From Crocinitomicaceae bacterium (lineage in GTDB: Bacteria; Bacteroidota; Bacteroidia; Flavobacteriales_D; Crocinitomicaceae): a stretch of 32,499 bases of DNA. Under the pieces are notes generated by a model. It was not told the origin of the DNA, made no database searches, and saw only the letters and a program-made list of their open reading frames with translations. The position numbers were made by a program, and so were the translations under genes. The stretch covers positions 1-32,499 of the forward strand of contig JAFIEX010000010.1 in the NCBI GenBank assembly GCA_020832365.1, read 5' to 3'. The first letter of the stretch is position 1, and each line of letters starts with the position of its first letter. Below, in pieces: positions 7,064 through 15,900 of the stretch.

Positions 7064-9751
7064 CTATTTTTGAATTTTATCCATTTTCAATAAAATAAAC
7101 TTTTCTATCTCCACTAAAATAAACACAATCATTCCTGAACCGATCGGATAAAGCCAGTATCCCCAATCAATGGCTCGTGTGTCAAAGTAAGTGTTCATAA
7201 ATGGAAGGTAAACAAATGCCAACTGTAATAGTATTAATGCTCCCGCTGCAATAAAGGCATAAGGGTTGTCAAAAAATCCTTTTCCAATAGATGGCGTCTG
7301 GATATGTCGGCAATTGAAAAGGTAGAATAGTTGTCCAGCCACAAGCGTATTTACTGCTACTGTTCTTGCGTAAGCCTCTTCTAAACCACTATTTTTTAGA
7401 ATGGTAAAAACACCTAATGTCAATGCGCCAATAATCACTGACACAAAAGTGATGCGCCAAATAAATAATTTTCCTAAAATGGCTTCCCCTTTTGGTCTTG
7501 GAGGTCGTTCCATGACATTACTTTCCATGGGTTCGAAGGAGAGTGCCAAAGCCAGCGTAACCGCCGTAACCATATTTACCCACAAAATTTGAGCGGGCGT
7601 AATGGGCATTACAATTCCCAATAATATAGCCGACATCAATACCAACGATTCTGCACCATTAGTGGGCAAAATGAATAACAACGCTTTTCGAATGTTGTCG
7701 TAAACGGTTCGTCCTTCTTCAATAGCGTTGACAATCGTTGCAAAATTATCATCTGCTAAGACCATTTCAGCAGCATCTTTGGAAACCTCTGTCCCTTTGA
7801 TTCCCATGGCAATTCCAATATTGGCTTTTTTCAATGCCGGCGCATCGTTTACACCATCTCCTGTCATGGCAACGAGTTTGTTGTTTTGCTGCAAAGCCTG
7901 AACCAGTCGCAGTTTGTGTTCGGGACTGGTACGAGCGTAAATATCATATTCATCAACGATTTGCTGTAATTCTTCATCGCTCATTTCCTCTAGCTCTTTT
8001 CCGGTTATTGCCTTTATTCCATCGCCAATACCGATTTGTTTTCCAATCGCTTTAGCCGTAACAACATGGTCACCGGTAATCATTTTTACTTTAACCCCAG
8101 CTTCTTTACATTCTTGAATCGCATCGAGCACTTCATCCCTGGGAGGATCCATAATTCCAACAACGCCGAGAAAAGTTTTTTCTTTTTCGCAATAGTCCTT
8201 GTCTATGCTTGTTCTATCTGAATTTGTTTTTCCAAAGGCTATACCAAGCATCCGTTGTCCTTTTTCTGCAATTTGCTCCATTTTTTCAGTCCAATAGGAT
8301 GGATCTATTTTTTCGGCACCCTTTGAGGTGTATTGATGTGTGCAAAAATCAACTAAACGGTCAGGGGCTCCGGTAATAAAAACAAACACCTCTTCATCTA
8401 CCTTGTTGAGCGTGGCCATGTATTTGTGTTCCGATTCAAAAGGAACCGTATCTATGCGTTCTGGTTGGAATTCGTTCAACCCAGCCTTGTGACTTAAAGT
8501 CAACAATGCGCCTTCGGTGGGCGCACCTGTTAATTTCCACTTACCGTTTTCTTGATTGATTTCAGCATTATTGGATGCACGTGCACTTTTTAATAATTGC
8601 AATAAAACCGCATCATTTTGAGGGTCAATCGTTTTACCGTCCTCTTTGATTTTTCCTTCTGGCGCATAACCAGTTCCCTCCACCTCGTATTCTTTTTCAG
8701 CTGTAATTATGATTTTGGCGGTCATTTCGTTTTTGGTGAGTGTTCCCGTTTTATCGGAGCAAATAACACTCACTGCACCAAGCGTTTCAACCGATGGTAA
8801 GCGTCTGATAATTGCATTGCGGCTTGCCATTTTCTGCACACCAATAGCCAAAGTAATCGTCATGATTGCTGGCAACCCTTCTGGAATAGCCGCTACCACT
8901 AATCCAATGGAAGCTAAGAAAAGTTCTGCAACGGAATAATCTCTGAAAAAGTAACCAAATCCAAAGAAAGCAGCTGTAGCGAGTAAAATGATTACAGAAA
9001 GCCATTTTCCAAACTTTTCAATTTGTTGTAACAATGGAGTGGTCATGGTACCAACCGCTGAAATCATTTCATTGATTCGACCAAGCTCTGTTGTGCTGCC
9101 AGTACTTACGACTATTGCTGTGGCGCTTCCATAAACCACTACGGTTCCTGAAAAAGCCATTGAGCGTTGGTCACCAATAACAGCATTGTCCTCAACTGGT
9201 GATGTGTTTTTTTCCACAGCGGAAGATTCTCCGGTAAGCGGTGATTCTTCTACACGAAAATCTTTCGTCTTGATTAGTCTAACATCCGCCGGAACCTTGT
9301 CCCCTGATTTTAAATGAATAATATCTCCAGGCACCAATTCTTCAGCGTTGATTTTTTGTTTTTTATCATCGCGAAGTACAATCGCCTCTAGTGATAACAT
9401 TTTACGAATGCCTTCTAATGCTTTTTCTGCTTTTCCTTCTTGAATATATCCAATGATTGCGTTAATGAAGATAACCGCCAAAATCACCCATGTATCTACC
9501 CAATGGTCCATTAAAGCAGTAATTAAAGCCGCAACCATGAGCACATAAATCAATACGTTGTGGAACTGCGTTAATAGTCGCATCCACCAAGTTCTTTTTT
9601 TAGCAGAAGGGATTTCATTACGACCATATTTCAAAAGCCTTTCACTGGCTTCGTCTTTAGAAAGCCCACTTTTTTCATTGCTGTTGAGCATTGCTACCAC
9701 CTCTTTAATCGGTTGGGCGTGCCAACTATTTACCTCTTTCTCTTGCTCCAT
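7064..9751 (-). CDS. P2-type cation-transporting ATPase (Ca2+/Na+-type, CtpF-like)
   Basis: An 895-residue P-type ATPase. Seen in order: N-terminal cation-ATPase domain (~8-70), actuator loop with TGES (173-176), M4 motif AAIPEGLPA with E291, phosphorylation site CSDKTGTLT (D333), nucleotide domain, MITGDHVVTAKAIG near 557-570, hinge GDGVNDAP (631-638), and C-terminal helices M5-M10. The length and PEGLPA point to the P2 (SERCA/PMR1/Na-ATPase) group and not heavy-metal P1B pumps, since there is no HMA domain or CPC. M5 keeps the Glu (LPTNGAES, E701), but the M6 segment WVNMVTAVTLALA has Ala730 where SERCA has Asp800. This pattern resembles mycobacterial CtpF. Ion specificity is therefore uncertain: Ca2+, Na+ or Mn2+ are possible. 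Palindromic sites 150-195 bases upstream may control it. Confidence 0.92.
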   Translation of the reverse strand: MEQEKEVNSWHAQPIKEVVAMLNSNEKSGLSKDEASERLLKYGRNEIPSAKKRTWWMRLLTQFHNVLIYVLMVAALITALMDHWVDTWVILAVIFINAIIGYIQEGKAEKALEGIRKMLSLEAIVLRDDKKQKINAEELVPGDIIHLKSGDKVPADVRLIKTKDFRVEESPLTGESSAVEKNTSPVEDNAVIGDQRSMAFSGTVVVYGSATAIVVSTGSTTELGRINEMISAVGTMTTPLLQQIEKFGKWLSVIILLATAAFFGFGYFFRDYSVAELFLASIGLVVAAIPEGLPAIMTITLAIGVQKMASRNAIIRRLPSVETLGAVSVICSDKTGTLTKNEMTAKIIITAEKEYEVEGTGYAPEGKIKEDGKTIDPQNDAVLLQLLKSARASNNAEINQENGKWKLTGAPTEGALLTLSHKAGLNEFQPERIDTVPFESEHKYMATLNKVDEEVFVFITGAPDRLVDFCTHQYTSKGAEKIDPSYWTEKMEQIAEKGQRMLGIAFGKTNSDRTSIDKDYCEKEKTFLGVVGIMDPPRDEVLDAIQECKEAGVKVKMITGDHVVTAKAIGKQIGIGDGIKAITGKELEEMSDEELQQIVDEYDIYARTSPEHKLRLVQALQQNNKLVAMTGDGVNDAPALKKANIGIAMGIKGTEVSKDAAEMVLADDNFATIVNAIEEGRTVYDNIRKALLFILPTNGAESLVLMSAILLGIVMPITPAQILWVNMVTAVTLALALSFEPMESNVMERPPRPKGEAILGKLFIWRITFVSVIIGALTLGVFTILKNSGLEEAYARTVAVNTLVAGQLFYLFNCRHIQTPSIGKGFFDNPYAFIAAGALILLQLAFVYLPFMNTYFDTRAIDWGYWLYPIGSGMIVFILVEIEKFILLKMDKIQK

Positions 9752-9878
9752 TGTGCTAAAAAATATTGAAACTTAAAGATAATTGAAATCTTGAAATAGC
9801 GGATGTTAGGCGTGTGTTAAATTTAGAGAAGCATTTTTTTACAGTGTAAGTATTTCGAATAAAACTGTATGTATTCGG

Positions 9879-9948
9879 TTACAATTTTTGTAATAAAAAA
9901 TTGTAATGGATTACAATAAAACACGCTAAAAAATGTAATCTATTACAA
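9879..9948. promoter_or_regulatory. Array of TTGTAAT/ATTACAA inverted repeats (candidate operator cluster)
   Basis: Three inverted repeats of one half-site lie upstream of the cation ATPase gene. They are TTACAA-TTT-TTGTAA (9879-9893, arms pointing outward), ATTGTAAT-GG-ATTACAAT (9900-9917, 8-bp arms) and TGTAAT-CT-ATTACA (9934-9947). The centres of the second and third are 32 bp apart, about three helical turns, so a regulator would bind on one face. The cluster is too AT-rich and lacks the layout of a terminator for the gene at 9977. The regulator is not identifiable; no regulator gene is adjacent. Confidence 0.5.
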
Positions 9949-9976
9949 TTTGTTTGGTTTTTTGTATTAAATCGGG

Positions 9977-10831
9977 CTACTCAGATTTTTGTATGTTCTT
10001 TTTAATCAGATTTTTGAGTTCAACTTTTACTGCTCTCTTTTCTGTTTGAACTAAACCGTACTCAGGGTTTAGACCAATTAATGTTCCTGTATCAATCAGG
10101 TTATGTCCAGTTAAAAAAGAAATATCTTCGCCAAGTGATAACTCACCAAACTGATCTTCTTTAGAAAAAATCATATCCTGTGTTACGTTACGGACTTTTA
10201 TTTTATTCGGGTGGTGCACAAGGAGGGTTATTCGCTTGTCATGATTAAAATTAATAATCGTAGCATTAAAATGATTATTTAAAACCCCTTTAAAAATGAC
10301 ACGTTGATTTATTTTGAAAAAGTTGGTGTTGTCTTGCCGTCGCGGCTTCAATTTCTCCAAATAAGCGTCGTTCAGAGTAATTGAATAATTGGTATCACGC
10401 CTTACCACATCCGAAAAAACAAACACCTCTGAACGCGTAATAAAAGGAAAAAAGGTTTTACGCTCTGGAAGTATTAAGTTTTCAAAACTTTCTCCTTTAG
10501 ATAACGGATAATTTGCGAATAATTTTTGCTTGGCTTCATGCACCTGACTGGCCGTTCGGTAACCGCCAAAACCAATGAAATAATGAATTTTACTGTAACC
10601 AACCGCTTCATCTACGTATACAACATCACTTTTGTTTATTGGATGAAGAGCCGTAATCATGCCTTGATGAACCACTGTACAGGAGCTCAAAATTATCAAA
10701 ACAAGGCAAAACATATAAATGAAAACTGACTTGTAAGTTAAACCCAGCAACTTCCTTTTTCTTTTTGGAAGCAACGCCACTTTTTCTAAATCTATTAAAA
10801 CACTTTGAACTACAACCATAATCTCATGCAT
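9977..10831 (-). CDS. Putative lipoprotein of unknown function
   Basis: A 284-residue protein I do not recognise with certainty. A hydrophobic stretch ending LVLIILSSC (lipobox cysteine at residue 51) suggests a membrane-anchored lipoprotein, but the N-terminal extension before it is unusually long and holds a basic KRKRK patch. M40 (10714) would leave almost no n-region, and a TTG near 10756 would give a more normal signal peptide. A TAnnTTTG element (TATTTTTG, minus strand 10856-10863) stands 25 bases before the ATG at 10831 and supports the longer form. The mature part has HYFIGFGGYRTASQVHEAKQ followed by alternating beta-rich sequence with many Lys and Asn. It is alone on its strand and divergent from the cytochrome operon. 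Confidence 0.6.
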   Translation of the reverse strand: MHEIMVVVQSVLIDLEKVALLPKRKRKLLGLTYKSVFIYMFCLVLIILSSCTVVHQGMITALHPINKSDVVYVDEAVGYSKIHYFIGFGGYRTASQVHEAKQKLFANYPLSKGESFENLILPERKTFFPFITRSEVFVFSDVVRRDTNYSITLNDAYLEKLKPRRQDNTNFFKINQRVIFKGVLNNHFNATIINFNHDKRITLLVHHPNKIKVRNVTQDMIFSKEDQFGELSLGEDISFLTGHNLIDTGTLIGLNPEYGLVQTEKRAVKVELKNLIKKNIQKSE

Positions 10832-10855
10832 CTTTCAAAATAAGGTGAAATAAAG

Positions 10856-10863
10856 CAAAAATA
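10856..10863 (-). promoter_or_regulatory. Candidate -7 element for the putative lipoprotein gene
   Basis: TATTTTTG on the minus strand matches TAnnTTTG and predicts a start near 10850, about 19 nt before the ATG at 10831. No properly spaced -33 element was found. Confidence 0.35.
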
Positions 10864-10887
10864 AGCTGAACCTAACAAAAAAAACTT

Positions 10888-10895
10888 TATTTTCG
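10888..10895 (+). promoter_or_regulatory. Candidate -7 element for the cytochrome/hflX operon
   Basis: TATTTTCG differs from TAnnTTTG at one base and lies 20 bases before the ATG at 10916, giving a predicted leader of roughly 15 nt. It is divergent from the element at 10856-10863. Confidence 0.3.
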
Positions 10896-10915
10896 TTGCA
10901 ATAAATAATAAAAAC

Positions 10916-11356
10916 ATGAATGCTTTAGTAAGTGCACACTCTGGGTTGAGATATATAGTTTTACTTTTATTGGTGGTCGCTATTGTGAACGCCTTGCTGA
11001 ATTTAAAAAGTGGTAAGTACGAGAAAAAAGACAAGATGATTAATCTCTTTACGATGATCTTTTTGCACATTCAATTGCTTATTGGTTTAGTTTTGTATTT
11101 TACTTCTGATAAAGTACAGTTTGTTTCGGGATTAATGGCGGACAAAAGTTTGCGATTTTTTGATGTGGAGCATCCTGTATTAATGATTTTAGCCATTATT
11201 TTGGTCACATTAGGTCGTAAAAAAGCCGAATTACGTGAAGTTCCAGATGTAAAGCACAAATTAATTTTGCGTTATTACCTACTTGGTTTAGTGTTAATTT
11301 TCATTTCAATTCCATGGCCATTTACGCATCCTCATTTGGGCGCTGGTTGGTTCTAA
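10916..11356 (+). CDS. Cytochrome-b-like four-helix membrane protein
   Basis: A 146-residue membrane protein with hydrophobic segments near 11-30, 42-62, 85-101 and 116-133. Histidines at helix ends or within helices (H8 in SAHSGLRY, H51 in FLHIQLLIGLVLYF, H86 in VEHPVLM) resemble a Bacteroidota family that is commonly labelled cytochrome B. They could ligate haem, but this is not demonstrated by the sequence alone. The 3' end overlaps the start of a c-type cytochrome gene by 43 bases in another frame, implying cotranscription and perhaps translational coupling. A partnership in electron transfer at the cytoplasmic membrane is a reasonable inference from this arrangement. Alternative reading: a structural membrane protein with no cofactor. 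Confidence 0.7.
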   Translation: MNALVSAHSGLRYIVLLLLVVAIVNALLNLKSGKYEKKDKMINLFTMIFLHIQLLIGLVLYFTSDKVQFVSGLMADKSLRFFDVEHPVLMILAIILVTLGRKKAELREVPDVKHKLILRYYLLGLVLIFISIPWPFTHPHLGAGWF

Positions 11357-11652
11357 GCCTTTGGCTTGGACTATTTTCTTGTCATAGTCCAGATTGGGCA
11401 GACGAAGTAACAGGCGAGGTTAGAGGAGATTATATTTACAATTATTATTGTACCAGCTGTCATGGCAAGCAAGGTAACTCAAATATCAGTGGCGCATCGG
11501 ATTTAACCAAAAGTAGTTTGGCCCCTGAAGAAGTGTTAACAGTTATTCTCAATGGAAGAGGGCGAAACATGCCCTCCTATCGCAATATGATTGTAGAGGA
11601 AGAAGAGCAATTCAAATTAGTGGAGTACATCATGCAATTAAGAGAAGAGTAA
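11314..11652 (+). CDS. Small c-type cytochrome, predicted lipoprotein
   Basis: A 112-residue protein with one haem c site, CTSCH (C46-C49-H50), and a likely axial methionine in GRGRNMPSYR (M86). The fold matches class I cytochrome c of the CytC6/cbb3-III type. The N-terminus is hydrophobic and ends LGLFSC (C23), a lipobox, so the cytochrome is probably tethered to a membrane. The start lies inside the end of the cytochrome-b-like gene (43-base overlap), and the stop is 3 bases from hflX. It probably works as an electron carrier with the upstream membrane protein; the partner oxidase or dehydrogenase is not in the window. Confidence 0.85.
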   Translation: MAIYASSFGRWLVLSLWLGLFSCHSPDWADEVTGEVRGDYIYNYYCTSCHGKQGNSNISGASDLTKSSLAPEEVLTVILNGRGRNMPSYRNMIVEEEEQFKLVEYIMQLREE

Positions 11653-11655
11653 GTT

Positions 11656-12855
11656 ATGGAAGTAGGAAAAATTGCGGAAGGCATAACAGGAGAAAAAGCA
11701 GTTTTGGTAGGTGTAATCAGTCAAAATCAGACGCAAGAAGAGGCGGAAGATCATTTGGATGAACTGGCATTTTTAGCAGAAACCGCTGGAGCAGTTACGG
11801 TGCAAAAATTTCTACAAAAACTCCCAACACCGCATCCAAAAACATTTCTTGGTACAGGAAAAATAGAAGAGGTGGCCGCTTATGTTAAAGAGGAAGAAAT
11901 CGATATGGTCATCTTCGATGATGATTTATCTCCTTCTCAGCTTCGTAACATAGAACGTACAATGAACGTCAAAATTCTTGATAGAAGTAATTTAATTTTA
12001 GATATTTTCGCCTCTAGAGCAAGAACCTCTCACGCCAAAACACAAGTAGAGTTAGCCCAGTATGAGTATCTTTTACCAAGACTAACGAGAATGTGGACAC
12101 ACCTTGAGCGTCAAAAAGGAGGGATTGGTATGCGCGGACCAGGCGAGACACAAATTGAAACTGACCGAAGAATCATTAAACAGAAAATTAGTCTACTCAA
12201 AAAGAAGTTGGAAGAAATTGACAAGCAAAAAGCTGTTCAAAGAGGGAATCGCGGACAATTAGTACGTGTTGCGCTTGTTGGTTATACCAATGTGGGCAAA
12301 AGTACCATTATGAATTTATTGAGTAAATCAGAGGTTTTTGCAGAAAACAAATTATTTGCTACCCTAGACACCACTGTGAGAAAAGTGGTTATCGAAAACT
12401 TGCCCTTCCTGCTTTCGGATACCGTAGGGTTTATCCGAAAATTGCCGCATCAATTGGTTGAATCTTTTAAATCTACATTGGACGAGGTGAGGGAATCAGA
12501 TATTTTAGTGCATGTTTTAGATATTTCCCACCCGAATTTTGAGGACCATTACAAAGTCGTCAACGAAACACTTGCTGAAATCGATAAAGAGGTAAAACCA
12601 ACCATCATTGTTTTTAATAAAATCGACAATTATCAATACACGCCTCAAGAAGAGGATGATTTAGGAGAAAAAAAGAAAGAAAACTATACCTTAGAAGAAA
12701 TCAAACAACAATGGATGGCGAAAATCGGACCACATGCCTGCATCTTTATTTCCGCCCACCAAAAAGAAAATATCGAAGAATTCAAGGATGTCCTTTACGA
12801 AGAAGTAAAGCGTATTTTCAAAGAACGATACCCCTACAATAACTTTTTGTATTAA
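11656..12855 (+). CDS. hflX: GTPase HflX (ribosome-splitting/rescue GTPase)
   Basis: A 399-residue HflX of full length. The N-terminal HflX domain includes TFLGTGKIEEV, VIFDDDLSPSQLRN and the RARTSHAKTQVELAQYEYLL segment. A linker with GGIGMRGPGETQIE leads to the G domain: G1 GYTNVGKST (209-217), G3 DTVGF (255-259) and G4 NKID (321-324). HflX binds the 50S subunit and splits stalled or heat-damaged 70S ribosomes. The gene follows the cytochrome c gene by 3 bases and ends at a strong terminator, so it is the last gene of the operon. A charged insert (EEDDLGEKKKEN) sits after G4. No oddities in the catalytic motifs. Confidence 0.95.
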   Translation: MEVGKIAEGITGEKAVLVGVISQNQTQEEAEDHLDELAFLAETAGAVTVQKFLQKLPTPHPKTFLGTGKIEEVAAYVKEEEIDMVIFDDDLSPSQLRNIERTMNVKILDRSNLILDIFASRARTSHAKTQVELAQYEYLLPRLTRMWTHLERQKGGIGMRGPGETQIETDRRIIKQKISLLKKKLEEIDKQKAVQRGNRGQLVRVALVGYTNVGKSTIMNLLSKSEVFAENKLFATLDTTVRKVVIENLPFLLSDTVGFIRKLPHQLVESFKSTLDEVRESDILVHVLDISHPNFEDHYKVVNETLAEIDKEVKPTIIVFNKIDNYQYTPQEEDDLGEKKKENYTLEEIKQQWMAKIGPHACIFISAHQKENIEEFKDVLYEEVKRIFKERYPYNNFLY

Positions 12856-12869
12856 TTGAATTAAAAAGT

Positions 12870-12899
12870 AAGGGGACACTTCCTAGATGTCCCCTTTTT
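12870..12899 (+). terminator. Rho-independent terminator after hflX
   Basis: AAGGGGACA (12870-12878) pairs with TGTCCCCTT (12888-12896) around a 9-base loop and runs into TTTTT. An A-run on the other side (12863-12867) would give a T-run on the minus strand, so the structure can also stop the convergent adhesin transcript. Confidence 0.85.
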
Positions 12900-12917
12900 G
12901 CTACTTTGATTATACTA

Positions 12918-15900
12918 CTAATTCTTCACTACTCTAAATTGTGCATGACCTTCTTTCCAGTGGATGCTAATCCAGTAAACACCTGGAGCAAACGGATTCA
13001 ACTCAATTTGTGCTTTGTCTTGAATGCTCATTTGCGTATGCACGAGTCTTCCCGTCGCATCGTAAACATGAATGGCTTTGTCGCCTGAAATTTCAGAAAG
13101 CCCTTCAATTGTAACTAAACCATTAGTGGGATTAGGATACACTTGAAGCAATAAATCTTTTTCTTTATCATTTGTTGATAAGTTGCAATTTACTTCTATT
13201 TCCATTACACCACCTTCGCAACCCAACTCATTGGTCTCTACCACACTAATTATCCCGAAATTACCGTTGAAGTTGACGATAATGGCGTTTGTGCCTTGTC
13301 CATTTACAATAGTTGCACCAACCGGAACAGTCCATAGGAATGACGAATTAGCGTCTCCTATAACTTGGTAAACTTCTGCATCGGCATTACACGACACCAA
13401 TTCAGCACCAGTAATTATGCTTGTTTGTGGCAAGGCGTTCACCACTACCGAGGTACTTCCGGAGTTTTCACAGCCATTGTTGTCTATCACCAATACATTA
13501 TAGTTTTCGGTGCTAGTTGGAATAAACGCTACACCATTTTGCACGTTATTGTCCCAAATGAATGTAACCCCACCTTGTGCAGTTAGTGTGACCTCTTCTC
13601 CAGCACAAACTTCATTCGCACTTGCTTGAATCGTAACTGTTGGTAAAGGATTTACCACAACTGTTGTGCTACTTGTATTTTCACAGCCATTGTTGTCTGT
13701 TACCATTGCCGTGTAAGTCGTTGTGCTGGTTGGAATAAATGCTACACCATTTTGCACATTATTATCCCAACTGATGTTATTGCCTCCCTGCGCGGTTAAA
13801 GTCACAGCATCTCCAGCACAAACCTCATTCGCACTTGCTTGAATCGTAACTGTTGGTAAACTTAACACAGAAACAGTAATCGGTGCAGAAGTTGTAATAC
13901 AAGACGCTTGAGAAGCAGAAACTGTAAACGTTCCGCTATTGGATACCGTAATAGCTGGACCAGAAATGTTATTATTCCACTCATAATTTTGTGCGCCGCT
14001 GGCAGTTAGCGTTACCTGACCACCATCACAGAAAGTCGTTGGTCCATCTGCATTTATAACTGGTGTGTCCAGAGCAATTTCTTGTGTTTGAAAAGGAGCG
14101 GACTCACTTTGACAGCCATTAGCATGTGTAATCACAACAGAAAACGTTCCTGTTTGAGCAACTGTAATCTCTGAAGATGTTGCTCCATTGCTCCACAAAT
14201 AGCTATCGCCATTGGAGGCACTCAATAAAATAGCTTGTCCATTACAAATGTCTCCATTTCCGGAACTCGCGCTAATGTTGGCAGCTGGCACAAACAACAC
14301 ATCTACATTAAGCTCTTGTGTGAGTAAAACAGCACCACAACCTGGCGAACTTGCCGAAATTTCAACGGTATTATTACCAATTTGTAAGTCTGCTGCAGGT
14401 AGTTGAAACAACAGATCAACACCTTGTCCTACTTGTTGGCTGGTTGTGGTTAAACCATTTACTAAAGCAGTGTAAACAACATTGTTTTCTGCGCCTTCAA
14501 TCGTAAATGTATAGTTATCTCCATCACAAATCTGAGTAGGGCCATTTAAAATTAAATTAGTTGCTGCAACATTATTTACAATTACACTTACAGGAACTCT
14601 TTGGCTTTCGCATCCGTTCAATACTGTGCTTACATACCGTGTTTCAGTTTGGGTCACGTTAGAAATGTTTAACACATTACTTGTTTGATTAGCAATTGCA
14701 GTGCCGCCTACCGCCTGGTTATACCATAAGAAAGTAGCGCTAGGGTCGCTAGATACAGCCTGTAAAGATGCGTTACCCGAACCACAAATCGTATCGTTGA
14801 TTACAGCTGTTATAGTTGGCGTTGGCAGAATTTCAACACTCACGGTTTGTGGCAGTGAAGTACACCCATCTCTGGTAACCGTTAAAGCATAAACCCCCTC
14901 ATGGATTACTTTTTCTGTGTTTTCAATTGCGGCAGGAAGCTGATCTGCTGAGGTAAAACCATTAGGTCCAGACCAAGCGTAATCTGCACCAGAAAAACTT
15001 GGAGCTGTTAAAATCAAGTCTTCTCCCTCACAAATAGGCGCATTAGAAAACGCAACAGAACCATCATTGTAAAGTGCTGTAATTTCGTTTACCGATAAAG
15101 CCCTGTTATATAGTCTTATATCATCTGCATCGCCTCTATAAAAGGTACTACTCGTACCATTTGCTTGTCTTCCAAACTCTAAATTCGTAATCGTATTAGT
15201 AATAGTTCCCGTGTGATTGGTTTGACCAGTTAAAACACCGTTTTGATAAATTCTCAATTGTGCACCGTTGTAAGTGCAAACAATATGATGCCACTGATTG
15301 AAAGGAACATTGACATTAGATTGAGCTAAACCAGCATTATTTACTCTCCACCTCACCCTGTTTTCATTCGGCTGATTTGGGGATGTTTGGAAACTATTTA
15401 ACCCAACAAACAAGCCATTCATCTGCCATTTATTTAGTAATGGTGTAGTTGCCCCCCAATTCGATGGTGTTTGTCTCACCCACATGGCAATGGTAACTTG
15501 ATTGGTCAAGGCCCCAACTTGTGGTGGGTTTCCTGATGTGGTATATGTCGATCCATTCAAATTAAGTGCTGAACTTGCGTTACCTTTCCTATCATCAACA
15601 TAGGAAAAATTGCTCCCTACAATAGCAGCATTAATATTGTTACCACTTTGGTCTTGGGTGTTTCCATTAAAAGTATAATGCACCAAAAGACCGGAAGACA
15701 AATCTATTTCAGGAGATAACGGTTGAATAACCACTGCGTGCACTTGGGCCGTATCGCTTTCACAACCGTTAAGGTCAGTAATTGTAACAAAATAAGTTTG
15801 TGTCATCCAAATAGAATCTGTTGTAAATTGACCATTGGTATTGGATGAAAGTAAGTTTGTCAATGATGGGTTGCTATACCAATTATACACTTCATTTGGT

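Noticed and set aside
10810-11070. 86-residue minus-strand ORF overlapping the lipoprotein and cytochrome-b genes
   Set aside because: It is mostly antisense to the well-supported cytochrome-b-like gene and covers both divergent -7 elements.
14600-15700. Repeats in the adhesin considered as a CRISPR or mobile-element signature
   Set aside because: The repetition is at protein-module level inside one long open frame, without regular short spacers or terminal inverted repeats.
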